From an uncultured Cohaesibacter sp. (GTDB lineage Bacteria; Pseudomonadota; Alphaproteobacteria; Rhizobiales; Cohaesibacteraceae), in the NCBI RefSeq assembly GCF_963666525.1, contig NZ_OY762905.1:3513501-3577500 (forward strand): a DNA stretch of 64,000 bases. The letters are read 5' to 3'. A program made the position numbers and the translations under genes. The notes under the pieces were generated by a model. The model was not told where the DNA came from. It saw only the letters and a program-made list of their open reading frames with translations, and did not search any database. Below are positions 8,968-18,502 of this stretch, piece by piece. Position 1 is the first letter of the stretch. Each line of letters begins with the position of its first letter.

Positions 8968-9256
8968 CACTTGCTCGTCCCGATCTTCTGTTATCCTCGA
9001 ATCTCCCTTCATGCATCTTGAAGGAAACGGGTTCAAAATCAAATGTGCGAAAGACTTTGTACGCTTACGGAAATAAAATATGCGAAAAGTATTGTGCATT
9101 ATCAGTAAAGGTTACTTTGATTAATCGCTGTTCCATTATATAATAATTATAATAATAATTTTTGAGAGATGTCTGAAAATTAATAAAATATATAATGTGC
9201 ATTTTTTGATAAATTGTGGTAGAAAAAATATTCAATTTATAAATGGAATATAAATA
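8968..9256. other. AT-rich spacer at the left edge of the kdp cluster
   Basis: From about 9050 the base composition drops sharply, with runs such as ATTATATAATAATTATAATA. No gene is seen. The change marks the join between insertion-sequence debris and the imported potassium cluster. Confidence 0.45.
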
Positions 9257-9712
9257 TTATTTATTATTTTTTTGAATAATTATTGAATAAATATCTTCGG
9301 GTGTGTTAGTTGATCTAAAAACATCGATGACTTTATCTCGTCTGAGTTGTCGGGATAATTCTGCGAGTAATTTTAGATGGGTTTCTTGTTCTCCAATTGG
9401 TAAAAGTATTAAGCAGATAATGTCTACAGGTTTTTCATCGATTGCATCGAATTGAATTGGTCTTACTAGTTTTATGAGCAGGGTAAAAGGTTTAAGGACA
9501 CCTTCTACGGAAGCATGAGGAATTGCTATGCCTGCTCCAATTCCTGTTGATCCAAGGTCTTCTCTACATTTTAGGGCAGCGAGAACATCAGATTCTTCAA
9601 GGTTAAGCGATTTCGCAGATCTATTGGATAAGAAATGAAGTGCCTCTTCTTTCGAATAGATTGGTGCTCCAATAAGTATATTTTCTGAGTTGATGATGTC
9701 TGAGATAATCAT
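9257..9712 (-). CDS. ptsN: PTS IIA-Ntr-like protein at the end of the kdp cluster
   Basis: A 151-residue EIIA(Ntr) protein. The phosphorylated histidine is in GIAIPHAS (His66), and the C-terminal HLKLLAELSRQLRRD is typical. In enterobacteria, unphosphorylated PtsN binds the KdpD kinase and the TrkA channel subunit and so tunes potassium uptake; in Rhizobium PtsN also affects kdp expression. Its place after kdpE, on the same strand, suggests a private KdpD regulator. The chromosomal ptsN normally sits near rpoN, so this is probably a paralogue. The gene is AT-rich like the rest of the cluster. Confidence 0.85.
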   Translation of the reverse strand: MIISDIINSENILIGAPIYSKEEALHFLSNRSAKSLNLEESDVLAALKCREDLGSTGIGAGIAIPHASVEGVLKPFTLLIKLVRPIQFDAIDEKPVDIICLILLPIGEQETHLKLLAELSRQLRRDKVIDVFRSTNTPEDIYSIIIQKNNK

Positions 9713-9767
9713 TTTTCACACCTCAATTTCTTGGCTATCCTTGCGCGATTCAGCATATCTTTTTTGC

Positions 9768-10460
9768 TCAATCTGCTTCGCGCATTCGGTAACCAACTCC
9801 AGTTTCAGTGGTGATGTACTGCGGCTCTTCTGGGTGGAGTTCGATTTTTTGCCGAAGTTGCCGAACATAAACCCTTAGATATTGAACATCTGTAGAGCTA
9901 GTCCAGACTTCTTTAAGTAGATGTTGATGAGTAATTACCTTTCCTGCGTATTGTACAAGAACACGAAGAATGTCATATTCTTTTGGAGAAAGTTTTATTT
10001 CAGTGTTTCCGACCTTGACCATTCTTTTAACCAAGTCTACTGATAGATTTCCTGTCTGGAATATTGGCTTTTCGCCTTGTTTTTGAAGCGTGTGGCGAAG
10101 GGCAACCCGGATGCGCGCTACAAGTTCTTTGGTCCCGAACGGTTTTGTGACATAGTCGTCAGCTCCCAGTTCCAAAGCCCTCACTATCCCAGCTTCATCT
10201 GTTCGGCTTGAAAGAATAATGATAGGAATCTCAAGCAGATCATCTCTCCATTTCGAAAGTAGTTCGTGCCCCTGTATATCCGGTAGTCCCAGATCGAGAA
10301 GAATTAGATCAATAGAGTCTTCTTCTACCTTCTCAATAGCACCTTTTCCATTTGTTGCTTCTGCTATGTCGTAGCCTTCGGCGGTGAGGCCTAAGCGGAG
10401 CAGTTTGCGAATAGGGGGTTCATCGTCAACAACCAATATTTTGACTGAAGGACTTGCCAT
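9768..10460 (-). CDS. kdpE: KdpE response regulator
   Basis: A 230-residue OmpR-type regulator. The receiver domain has the acidic pair in VVDDEPP, the phospho-acceptor in LILLDLGLPDIQG, and the switch lysine in DDYVTKPFGTKEL. The C-terminal winged helix shows LSPKEYDILRVLVQYAG and the VRQLRQKIE recognition helix. It should activate kdp transcription when phosphorylated by KdpD. Its start overlaps the last base of kdpD. Confidence 0.96.
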   Translation of the reverse strand: MASPSVKILVVDDEPPIRKLLRLGLTAEGYDIAEATNGKGAIEKVEEDSIDLILLDLGLPDIQGHELLSKWRDDLLEIPIIILSSRTDEAGIVRALELGADDYVTKPFGTKELVARIRVALRHTLQKQGEKPIFQTGNLSVDLVKRMVKVGNTEIKLSPKEYDILRVLVQYAGKVITHQHLLKEVWTSSTDVQYLRVYVRQLRQKIELHPEEPQYITTETGVGYRMREAD

Positions 10461-13156
10461 TACATGTCTCCTATTTTAGGTGCATTAGACGGGATCGGCA
10501 AACGTATCGTAAAGATAGCGCCGCTACGATTGTCACGATTGCTCGCTGAGATTGTTCCTCCCATGGCTTCAACAAATCCTTTGCAGATTGATAGACCAAG
10601 ACCAGTACCGGCACGAACGCGATCTCTTTTTCTCACACGATGGAAACTGTCGAATACTTTTTCCAAATCCGAAGGTGGAATACCAGGTCCTTCATCCACT
10701 ACTTGAACCCAAACCCATTTTCCGTCTTCCCAAGCGCGAATTTGGATTTCTGTATTTGGTGGTGCATATTTGGAAGCATTGTCGAGAAGATTGAACAGCA
10801 CTTGCTCAAACAACACTGGATCTAGCTTAAGCAAGGGTAAGTCGACGGGGATTTTGATAGTAACATGTTGATGAGCCATTATCTTGTGAGCACGGCGCAA
10901 AGCCGACCCAACGATATCATCAAGATATTGCCAAGATGCATTGGGGGCCATTGCTCCAGTTTCTATGCGGGACATGTCCAGAAGATTTGCTATGAACCGG
11001 TTCAAACGCTCTGACTCGTCCACAATCGTGGTCATTAAATCAACACGGTCAGCTTCTGGTATGACATTAGAATAGTCCCTTAAGGTGCCGGCGGCTCCTA
11101 GGATTGCGGCGAGCGGTGTCTTTAGATCGTGTGAAATCGATGTTAGCAGAGCAGACCTCAGCTTGTCTGCTTCTACCGCCAGTTTTGCTTTGTCAATATC
11201 GGCTTCAAGCTGGATCCGTTCGATAGCGACGGCCGCCTGGTCTGCTAATGCATCGAACAAACGTTTTTGCTCTGGTGAGAGCAGCGGTCCATTTTTGTCA
11301 CCGTCCAAGCCAATGATCCCGATTGGCGATTTTCCTGTAACAATAGGCAGGTATAGTCTTTTTGCTCCGGGTAGCGTGTCCGCACCACAACCTGCTGCTC
11401 TGTTATGCTCCCATGCCCACCTAGCTGCAGCTATATCTGCTTCATCCAACGTATCATCTGGAGGATAACCTGCCCGGACCGCCAGCGTTCCATTCTTTGG
11501 CAACAGAATTACGACATGGAGTTTTAACATAGAGGCCATTTGGTGGGCTGTCGCCCAAAGCACATCATCAAGCGTGCTAGCGCCTGCAAGTTTTTTGGAA
11601 AACTGATAGAGGCCTTCCGTTGTCCTGGCCCGTTGGCTTGCTGCTTCAGCTTGATGGTGCATACGAGCTGTCAAATTACTTGTGATTGCCGCAGCGGCTA
11701 GAAAAAAAACAAATGCAACGACGCCTTCAGGGTCGCTGATAGTGAATGTATAAAGAGGATCCAGAAAAAAGAAATTGAACGTGAGTGCTCCGAGCAAAGA
11801 AGCAAAGAGCGCAGGCCAGAGTCCAGTTGTGGCGGCTGATGCCAACACTGCCATTAAAAAGGCAAGAACGATATTCCTGACATCAAGCGTGTGCGATATT
11901 AGTATGCCGAACGTAAAGGCAATACCAACATATATAATGCTCCAAATGTAAGGAAAAAAGTTGAAACGGTTTCTTCTTACCTTCTCTAATTGTCTTCGAG
12001 GAGTGTCATTCGATTCAATTCCCAAAACAACATGAACACTGATACTGCCTGCGCTATGTGTAAGATTTTGAGATACCGACCCCAAGAATAGTTCTTGCCA
12101 TCGAGGTTTGCGGGTTCTTCCAACGACGATATGGCTAAAGTTGTTGTCCAGAGCATAGCGAAGCAACTCTCGATCAACATGATGCCCCGGCAGGGTTATA
12201 GCCTCTCCTCCCAGCTTTTCTGCAAGCCTGAGAGTGGATGCAATCTGATCTTTGTCTTCATCCGAGGGGTTGGTTGAGCGCGGTGCTTCGATGTGTATTG
12301 CTGTCCATGACCCCCTTAAGCGATCTGCTTGGCGCTTGGCGTATCGAACGAGCGCGGGGCCTTGAGGATCTTCATTTACACAAACGAGTACATGATCTGT
12401 AGCTGCCCATGGCCCTTCAATAGCATGCGCTTTCATGTGTCGTATCAGTTGCTCGTCAACCCGCTGGGCTGTACGACGTAGTGCTAGTTCCCGAAGTGCT
12501 GTAAGGTTGCCTGGAGAGAAATAGTGTTCAACTGCCTGTTGTGCTGTTTGAGGTAAGTACACCTTTCCTTCTTTGAGGCGTTTAATGAGATCGTCTGGAG
12601 TGATGTCTATAATTTCGACATCATCAGCATTATCGATTATCGAATCCGGTATGGTTTCTCTGACACGTACCCCCGTGATCTGGGCGACAACGTCATTTAA
12701 ACTTTCAAGATGTTGAATGTTAAGGGTCGTAAAGACATCAATCCCTCGATCTAAAAGCTCGATCACGTCGAGGTAACGTTTGGGGTGCCGACTGCCTGGG
12801 GCATTGGTGTGAGCCAGTTCGTCGACAAGAACGAGCTGGGGACTTCTCTTGAGAATCTCATCGAGATTCATTTCTTGCAAATGCTGACCTCTGTAATCGA
12901 CGCTCACTTTTGGTATGCTCTCCAAGCCGAATACAAGAGCTTCAGTCTCTCTCCGCCCATGTGTCTCTACAACACCGATAACGGTATCTCTGCCATCGAA
13001 TTTGCAGGATCTACCGGATAACAACATTTCGTAAGTTTTCCCAACGCCCGGTGCCGCTCCAAGAAAGACCTTGAGGCGGCCTCTAGTCTCTTGTTTCGCT
13101 TGCTCCAACAAAGCATCTGGAGAGGGACGTTTCTTGTCTACGGTTAGTTCTTCCAT
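10460..13156 (-). CDS. kdpD: KdpD osmosensitive K+ sensor histidine kinase
   Basis: An 898-residue membrane kinase that senses low potassium and phosphorylates KdpE. In order: the N-terminal KdpD domain with Walker A GAAPGVGKT (33-41) and LVLVDELAHTNAPGSRHPKRY; a USP-like domain; about four membrane helices (FNFFPYIWSIIYVGIAFTFG to about LVFFLAAAAI); a GAF domain; HisKA with SISHDLKTPLAA; and HATPase_c with NLLDNASKYAP, DEGPGIPPSDLEKVF and GTGLGLSIC. Length is normal. A strong hairpin separates it from kdpC upstream, so the kinase genes may be expressed below the pump genes. Confidence 0.96.
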   Translation of the reverse strand: MEELTVDKKRPSPDALLEQAKQETRGRLKVFLGAAPGVGKTYEMLLSGRSCKFDGRDTVIGVVETHGRRETEALVFGLESIPKVSVDYRGQHLQEMNLDEILKRSPQLVLVDELAHTNAPGSRHPKRYLDVIELLDRGIDVFTTLNIQHLESLNDVVAQITGVRVRETIPDSIIDNADDVEIIDITPDDLIKRLKEGKVYLPQTAQQAVEHYFSPGNLTALRELALRRTAQRVDEQLIRHMKAHAIEGPWAATDHVLVCVNEDPQGPALVRYAKRQADRLRGSWTAIHIEAPRSTNPSDEDKDQIASTLRLAEKLGGEAITLPGHHVDRELLRYALDNNFSHIVVGRTRKPRWQELFLGSVSQNLTHSAGSISVHVVLGIESNDTPRRQLEKVRRNRFNFFPYIWSIIYVGIAFTFGILISHTLDVRNIVLAFLMAVLASAATTGLWPALFASLLGALTFNFFFLDPLYTFTISDPEGVVAFVFFLAAAAITSNLTARMHHQAEAASQRARTTEGLYQFSKKLAGASTLDDVLWATAHQMASMLKLHVVILLPKNGTLAVRAGYPPDDTLDEADIAAARWAWEHNRAAGCGADTLPGAKRLYLPIVTGKSPIGIIGLDGDKNGPLLSPEQKRLFDALADQAAVAIERIQLEADIDKAKLAVEADKLRSALLTSISHDLKTPLAAILGAAGTLRDYSNVIPEADRVDLMTTIVDESERLNRFIANLLDMSRIETGAMAPNASWQYLDDIVGSALRRAHKIMAHQHVTIKIPVDLPLLKLDPVLFEQVLFNLLDNASKYAPPNTEIQIRAWEDGKWVWVQVVDEGPGIPPSDLEKVFDSFHRVRKRDRVRAGTGLGLSICKGFVEAMGGTISASNRDNRSGAIFTIRLPIPSNAPKIGDM

Positions 13157-13258
13157 TTTCCGATTTCAACCTTCGAAAAGAGCGGATAAAGCACGGATCA
13201 AAACCTGGCACCCATCATCGTTAGTCGTAATTACACCAGCATAGTGAAAAGAGACAGT

Positions 13259-13293
13259 TAGATTAAGTGAACTCAGAGAGTTCACTTAATCTA
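13259..13293 (-). terminator. Perfect 16-bp hairpin between kdpC and kdpD
   Basis: TAGATTAAGTGAACTC (13259-13274) is complementary to 13278-13293 with a 3-base loop. It lies in the 197-base gap between kdpC and kdpD. It could be an attenuator, a partial terminator or an RNA end protecting the kdpFBAC message. There is no long T-run on the minus strand, only CTGTCTCTTTTC shortly after. Confidence 0.5.
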
Positions 13294-13353
13294 TATCTTT
13301 TCGTCCAATTTTCCATTTGGAAAGTCTATGGCTAAGTTTGAGTGAGATATGCA

Positions 13354-13956
13354 TTAATTTTTCTTGTTGGGTATTTTGAGGGGGGGCTCTGAACTTAGTT
13401 TATCAAGGAAAATATTTAGTAGGAGGACATTTACAATCCGGTTGTCTTTGACGAAGGTGCTCGGCGAAAAAGCTGCCATGCGTACGGCTTGTTCAAGCTT
13501 TGTCTTGTCTATTCCGCGCGCAATTGCGATTCGAGGAATCTGATAAAGCGCACCCTGTATGGAGATGTGCGGATCAAGTCCTGATCCTGATGCTGTGACT
13601 AGATCTGCGGGGATTGGGGTCTGCGATGTTGCTTTGTAACGCGAAACCAGTTCTTCTCCTCGCTCGGTCAAATGCTGGCTTGTGGGGGACAAATTGCTTC
13701 CCCCAGCTCCGGTCAGCTGAAAGCTAGATGCGGAAGGCCGCGGCCAGAAATAGCGAGAATCCGAGAAAGCTTGTGCGATTAGCCTGCTACCGATAACTGT
13801 TCCGTCAGCCCTGGTGATAAGAGATCCGTTAGCTGAAGTTGGGGTGAGCGTTTGAGCAATTCCCCACATTGAAGCCGTATATCCAGCAACGCAAATCACA
13901 ATGGTTGCTACTGAAATTCTTAAACTCGTAAGAAGAAGCTGCATGATACTGATCAT
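13354..13956 (-). CDS. kdpC: K+-transporting ATPase subunit C
   Basis: A 200-residue subunit with one N-terminal membrane helix (about residues 8-30) and a periplasmic domain. It stabilises the KdpA-KdpB complex and raises ATP affinity. Family marks are GSRLIAQAFSDSRYFWPRPSAS and VTASGSGLDPHISIQGALYQIPRIA. It starts 4 bases after kdpA ends. The C-terminus (NIFLDKLSSEPPLKIPNKKN) is slightly longer than usual. Confidence 0.95.
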   Translation of the reverse strand: MISIMQLLLTSLRISVATIVICVAGYTASMWGIAQTLTPTSANGSLITRADGTVIGSRLIAQAFSDSRYFWPRPSASSFQLTGAGGSNLSPTSQHLTERGEELVSRYKATSQTPIPADLVTASGSGLDPHISIQGALYQIPRIAIARGIDKTKLEQAVRMAAFSPSTFVKDNRIVNVLLLNIFLDKLSSEPPLKIPNKKN

Positions 13957-13960
13957 CCGT

Positions 13961-15664
13961 TCAATGTAGATAGACTACGTGTTCTGCAATCGGGCCCAAT
14001 GTTGCCGCAGGGAAGAAGGTGAGTGAACCGATTACTACGATTGTCGAGGCGAGCATGGTTGCAAATACACCGCCTTCTACACTAAGAGATCCGCTTGTTT
14101 CCGCGCTATGCTGTTTGCTTGACAGCGATCCAACAATAGCTAACGGCATGATAATAGGAATGAAGCGCGCAAATAGCATGACGATCCCAGTAGATACGTT
14201 CCATGGGATAGTGTTGTCAGAGAGCCCCTCGAATCCCGAGCCGTTGTTTGCGCTGGCGGAGGTGAATTCATAAAGTAGTTCGGTAAATCCATGAGGGCCT
14301 GAATTGCCCAAAGTGACTGTTCCCCATGGAGTGGCCGCAAAAATTGCTGTTCCCCCAAGAATGAAAAGGCCGTGCGCTAATAAGGTGATTAGCACGAGCT
14401 TGACTTCCTTGGACTCGACGCGCCAACCAAGATATTCAGGAGTTCTACCAATCATCATGCCTGCGATGAATACTCCCAGAATGATATAGAGGAACATATT
14501 GAGCATACCCACACCGACGCCGCCGAACGTCGAGTTGAGCCACATCCCAATCAGAGACATCAGGCTCGTAATCGGGTTGAGACTGTCTTGCATCGCATCT
14601 ACTGAACCATTGGATGTTGAAGTGGTTAATACAGACCAAAGTGGGCTGGATGCGCTGCCAAATCGCAACTCTTTACCTTCAATGTTGCCAACAGACTGCT
14701 CAATGGCGAGATTGGCAAGGGCCTGTGTTGGCTGTGCTTCAAAGGTTATTGCTAAAGTGGTTTTTATCAAAAGGAAAACCAGCATAACCGAAAAGATTAC
14801 AACTGCGTGTCGTTGACGCTTGGTGATATGACCAAACATCCAAACACAGGCCATCGGAATTAGAATGACAGTGACCATTTCTACGATGTTTGTCCAAAAA
14901 CTTGGGTTTTCCAGCGGATGAGCGGCATTTGAACCAAAGAAACCACCACCGTTGGTTCCAAACTGTTTGATTGCTACGAAAGCTGCGACAGGTCCACGCG
15001 CAATTGTTTGTTGAAGACCTTCCAGTGTGTGGGCAACGACCGAGCCATCAAAAGTCATAGGCACGCCTCCGAAAATCAGAAGGATAGCAATGACGGTTGC
15101 TCCGGGTAAAAGAACGAGAAATGAAGCACGCTGCACATCTACGAAAAAATTTCCCAACTGCCTACCTGATAGCCCTCGTGCGAGAGCTGCCAAGGCCGAA
15201 AGACCTGTCGCAGCAGAGACAAATTGGAGCCACATGAGGGCACCAATCTGAGATAGATAGCTAAGTGTGATCTCGCCAGAGTAGTGCTGAAGGTTTGTAT
15301 TGGTTGTGAACGATGCAACCGTATTGAAGATCAGGCTGCCATCCAGAGAACCCCTGTTGTCTGGGTTGAGCGGAAGCACCTGCTGCAGGGATAAAATTCC
15401 AAAGGCGATAATGAACATTACTGCGTTGAACGTCAGCATTGCTAACGTGTAGCTTTTCCAGCCTTGGTCATTGGTGCAAGCAACCCCTCCAAGCTGGCGA
15501 AACAAATCAGTAAAGCGGCTGGGCTTATCGGAAGCTGGGTCCATCGCCCACTTCATGTAGCTACCAAGCGGCCATGACATGAGTGCTGTGCTGCCAATTA
15601 TGAGAGATGCAAATATGAGAGAATGAGTAAGCATCAGACGGTCTCCAGAATCAAGTAAGGTCAT
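13961..15664 (-). CDS. kdpA: K+-transporting ATPase subunit A
   Basis: A 567-residue channel-like subunit that selects and carries K+. The four selectivity-filter regions can be seen: TNTNLQHYSGE, GTNGGGFFGSNAAHP, the MIGRTPEYLG stretch after the third repeat, and SANNGSGFEG. About ten membrane helices run through it. The start ATG at 15664 overlaps the stop of the upstream 27-codon gene (ATGA), supporting translational coupling and this start rather than the later ATG at 15634. In most bacteria kdpA precedes kdpB; here it follows it. Confidence 0.95.
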   Translation of the reverse strand: MTLLDSGDRLMLTHSLIFASLIIGSTALMSWPLGSYMKWAMDPASDKPSRFTDLFRQLGGVACTNDQGWKSYTLAMLTFNAVMFIIAFGILSLQQVLPLNPDNRGSLDGSLIFNTVASFTTNTNLQHYSGEITLSYLSQIGALMWLQFVSAATGLSALAALARGLSGRQLGNFFVDVQRASFLVLLPGATVIAILLIFGGVPMTFDGSVVAHTLEGLQQTIARGPVAAFVAIKQFGTNGGGFFGSNAAHPLENPSFWTNIVEMVTVILIPMACVWMFGHITKRQRHAVVIFSVMLVFLLIKTTLAITFEAQPTQALANLAIEQSVGNIEGKELRFGSASSPLWSVLTTSTSNGSVDAMQDSLNPITSLMSLIGMWLNSTFGGVGVGMLNMFLYIILGVFIAGMMIGRTPEYLGWRVESKEVKLVLITLLAHGLFILGGTAIFAATPWGTVTLGNSGPHGFTELLYEFTSASANNGSGFEGLSDNTIPWNVSTGIVMLFARFIPIIMPLAIVGSLSSKQHSAETSGSLSVEGGVFATMLASTIVVIGSLTFFPAATLGPIAEHVVYLH

Positions 15665-15744
15665 GTCCGGTCAACAATTTTGGCCAAGGCAATTAAAAGG
15701 CCGAAAACAGCTAGACCGAGGAAGAGGTAGAGAAGTGTGGACAT
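15661..15744 (-). CDS. 27-aa membrane peptide coupled to kdpA
   Basis: An ATG at 15744 opens a 27-codon frame (starting MSTLLYLFLGLAVFGLLIAL) ending in TGA 15663-15661, which overlaps the kdpA start by ATGA. It is a single hydrophobic helix with the charged end AKIVDRT. Similar short hydrophobic peptides occur at the front of many kdp operons, often next to KdpF. It is not the canonical KdpF, which lies at 18090-18179. A role in pump assembly or in coupling translation is inference. Confidence 0.65.
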   Translation of the reverse strand: MSTLLYLFLGLAVFGLLIALAKIVDRT

Positions 15745-15761
15745 GTTTAATGCACCTCCGA

Positions 15762-17834
15762 CTAAGCGAGCCCGATGCCCGTTATGATAACGTCGATTGC
15801 TTTGACGCCGATGAACGGAGCGATTAAGCCTCCCAATCCGTAGATGAGAAGATTGCGTTTCAAGAGACCATCGGCTCCGATTGTTTTGTAAGTGACGCCT
15901 TTGAGAGAGAGAGGGATGAGCGCGATTATAACGAGTGCGTTGAAGATGATGGCTGACAGGATTGCACTTTGTGGTGTGGTCAGCCCCATGATGTTTAGTG
16001 CGTTCAGCTGCGGGTAGAGAGGGATGAACATCGCAGGAACAACAGCGAAATATTTTGCAACATCATTTGCGATTGAAAATGTGGTTAGGGCTCCGCGAGT
16101 CATTAGTAACTGCTTACCAATCTTCACAATTTCAATGAGTTTGGTTGGGTCTGAATCTAGGTCAATCATGTTTCCTGCCTCGCGGGCGGCAACAGTGCCT
16201 GTATTCATCGCCACTCCAACATCTGCCTGCGCAAGAGCTGGTGCGTCGTTTGTTCCATCCCCGCACATGGCAACTAGTTTGCCTTTAGCTTGTTCTTGGC
16301 GAATGAGAGAGAGCTTCGTTTCGGGGGTGGCTTCAGCTAGAAAGTCATCGACTCCGGCTTCTGCGGCAATCGCTGCAGCTGTCATGGGATTGTCCCCAGT
16401 GACCATTACGGTACGAATGCCCATTCGGCGCAATTCGGTGAAGCGCTCACGAATTCCACCCTTAATGATGTCCTTTAAATATATGACCCCGAGCAGCTGC
16501 CCATCCTTTACAACAGCCAAAGGTGTACCGCCTAACTTTGCAACACGGTTTGAAAGATCTCGTAGTTCGCTTTTGCTATTCGAACTGGAACATGCTTTGC
16601 CTGTAGTCGCCTCTTTTTGCTCAACATACTTTAAAACCGCATCAATGGCTCCCTTGCGGATGCTTGTGCCATCAAAGTCGACACCACTCATTCGACTCTG
16701 AGCAGTAAACTGTACGAAGTTGGCTTGACGCGACTGCATGTTCCTGCTTCGAAGCCCATATTTTTCTTTAGCAAGAACAACGATTGAGCGGCCTTCAGGT
16801 GTTTCATCCGCTAGAGATGCTAATTGGGCAAAGCTGGCCAACTCTTTTTCGGATACCCCTGTCACAGGTAGAAATTCAGTTGCCTGCCGATTTCCAAGGG
16901 TAATCGTGCCCGTCTTGTCAAGGAGCAGCGTATCTACGTCTCCGGCCGCTTCTACAGCCCGTCCCGACATGGCAAGCACATTGAAACGCACAAGACGATC
17001 CATCCCCGCAATGCCAATAGCCGATACAAGTGCTCCGATTGTGGTCGGAATCAGCGTCACAAATAATGCCACCAAAACGATGACTGGAATGAATCCACCA
17101 GAATAGCTGGCGAAGGCGGGAATTGTGACCGTTGCCATTACAAAAACGAGAGTTAAGCCCACAAGCAAAACATTGAGAGCAATCTCGTTTGGAGTTTTCT
17201 TTCGTTCTGCTCCTTCTACCAGTGCGATCATTCGATCAATAAATGTCGAACCTGCTTCGGCTGTGATCCTCACTTTTATCCAATCGGAGAGAACTTGTGT
17301 CCCCCCTGTTACCGCAGAACGGTCACCCCCAGACTCACGGACGACCGGCGCGGATTCTCCTGTAATTGCTGCCTCATTAACAGAGGCGATGCCTTCTATG
17401 ATCTCTCCGTCAGAGGGAATAGTATCTCCGGCCTCTACAAGTACAATGTCACCTGCCTTGAGAGTTGCTCCTGAAACAAGTTTCACCTTGCCGTTTTGGG
17501 GGGCTAAAAGAATTTTGGCTAAAGTGTCCGTTCGCGATTGGCGTAAGGATGCAGCTTGCGCTTTGCCTCGACCTTCAGCAACCGCTTCGGCAAAATTTGC
17601 AAAAACTAATGTAAACCAAAGCCAGAGAACGATCTGAAATGAGAACCCGATACTACCGGAGCCCCCAATAATGCCTTTTAGAAAAAGCAATGTAGTGAGT
17701 ACAGAGACAACTCCGACTACAAACATCACAGGATTTTTTATAAGTGTGAGTGGGTTCAGTTTTCTAAAAGCCGTTCCAACTGCGGGTACAATGATACGAG
17801 TATCAAAGATGCTCGTTGACTTAGATTGGCTCAT
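15762..17834 (-). CDS. kdpB: K+-transporting P-type ATPase subunit B
   Basis: A 690-residue P-type ATPase that powers K+ import. The phosphorylation motif [12 protein letters not shown], the TGES-type actuator loop ([17 protein letters not shown]), [26 protein letters not shown] and [25 protein letters not shown] are all present, as is the KdpB-typical C-terminal membrane part ending [21 protein letters not shown]. No catalytic residue looks lost. It is the first large gene of the operon, preceded by a 255-base gap back to kdpF, an unusual order (normal is F-A-B-C). Confidence 0.96.
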   Translation of the reverse strand: MSQSKSTSIFDTRIIVPAVGTAFRKLNPLTLIKNPVMFVVGVVSVLTTLLFLKGIIGGSGSIGFSFQIVLWLWFTLVFANFAEAVAEGRGKAQAASLRQSRTDTLAKILLAPQNGKVKLVSGATLKAGDIVLVEAGDTIPSDGEIIEGIASVNEAAITGESAPVVRESGGDRSAVTGGTQVLSDWIKVRITAEAGSTFIDRMIALVEGAERKKTPNEIALNVLLVGLTLVFVMATVTIPAFASYSGGFIPVIVLVALFVTLIPTTIGALVSAIGIAGMDRLVRFNVLAMSGRAVEAAGDVDTLLLDKTGTITLGNRQATEFLPVTGVSEKELASFAQLASLADETPEGRSIVVLAKEKYGLRSRNMQSRQANFVQFTAQSRMSGVDFDGTSIRKGAIDAVLKYVEQKEATTGKACSSSNSKSELRDLSNRVAKLGGTPLAVVKDGQLLGVIYLKDIIKGGIRERFTELRRMGIRTVMVTGDNPMTAAAIAAEAGVDDFLAEATPETKLSLIRQEQAKGKLVAMCGDGTNDAPALAQADVGVAMNTGTVAAREAGNMIDLDSDPTKLIEIVKIGKQLLMTRGALTTFSIANDVAKYFAVVPAMFIPLYPQLNALNIMGLTTPQSAILSAIIFNALVIIALIPLSLKGVTYKTIGADGLLKRNLLIYGLGGLIAPFIGVKAIDVIITGIGLA

Positions 17835-17935
17835 AATTTTCTCCAGTTCGTCTATTCAATTCCGTACGAAACGGAAACATGCTTTTGACTGCTCGAAGTA
17901 TTTTGCACTCAAAGCGAAAGCACTTGGCACCAGAG

Positions 17936-17987
17936 GTTTGTTAACAAACAGGGCATTAGCTTGTTGTCAAACGGGCATTGCAATGCC
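17936..17987 (-). promoter_or_regulatory. Two perfect palindromes between kdpF and kdpB
   Basis: GTTTGTTAACAAAC (17936-17949) and GGCATTGCAATGCC (17974-17987) are perfect 14-base palindromes about 100-150 bases upstream of kdpB. They sit in the 255-base gap created by the unusual gene order and could be operators of a kdpB promoter. The regulator is not known. Confidence 0.35.
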
Positions 17988-18089
17988 GCCCAGATTGAAT
18001 TTTGGGTTGCTTCAGTGGGGACACTTTTGAGTGTTTTTGCAGACATCTTGTAAGAAGGGTCTAGTTTTTAGACCTCTGCTAATTCGGCA

Positions 18090-18179
18090 TTAGAATTGTC
18101 CTGGCCGAAAAAGTGCGTACAGAAGATATCCCGTTACAAGTAAAGCTGTTAGGCCACCACATATGTAATCAAATAGCAT
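18090..18179 (-). CDS. kdpF: KdpF small subunit
   Basis: A 29-codon frame from ATG 18179 to TAA 18090, with the strong ribosome-binding site AGAAGGAGGG just upstream. It begins MLFDYICGGLTALLVTGYLL and ends YALFRPGQF. The LDY/FDY start, the single helix and the YALxRP end match KdpF, the small helix that binds KdpA and stabilises the pump. It is separated from kdpA by kdpB, unlike the usual F-A-B-C order. Confidence 0.75.
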   Translation of the reverse strand: MLFDYICGGLTALLVTGYLLYALFRPGQF

Positions 18180-18244
18180 TGCGCCCTCCTTCTAAGTTTT
18201 GGTTGACCGATTGTCGGGTTCTGGCCAGAAAGTTTCTGACAAAC

Positions 18245-18280
18245 GTCGAAGACACTTGCCTCGAAAGAGAACTCTTCGAC
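18245..18280 (-). promoter_or_regulatory. Inverted repeat upstream of kdpF
   Basis: GTCGAAGA (18245-18252) and TCTTCGAC (18273-18280) are exact inverted copies with a 20-base spacer, centred about 85 bases before kdpF. This is where a KdpE operator and promoter would be expected. The assignment is positional only. Confidence 0.3.
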
Positions 18281-18360
18281 AGGACGCATCGTATTGGGAA
18301 ACCGCATAGGGATTCGAGAGCACAAATGGGACAAAAAAATATATAAATTTATATGGCGGG

Positions 18361-18458
18361 TGACCTGCGCCCCCAAACCTCCGCCAGAATTTGGTAGAGT
18401 CCGTCCCACGTAACGGAGGCGGATAATGAAGCGCACGCGATTTTCAGAAGAACAGATC
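18361..18458 (+). mobile_element. Left end of an IS3-family insertion sequence (remnant)
   Basis: TGACCTGCGCCCCC at 18361 resembles the TGACCTGCCCC terminus of the IS407 group of the IS3 family. 65 bases later an ATG (18426) opens MKRTRFSEEQI, the standard start of IS3-type OrfA. The homology stops there, so only about 100 bases of the element remain. Confidence 0.65.
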
Positions 18459-18502
18459 AGAGGTGGTCCTGCTTTTTCGACCATGTTTCAGCCTGAATAG
18501 GG

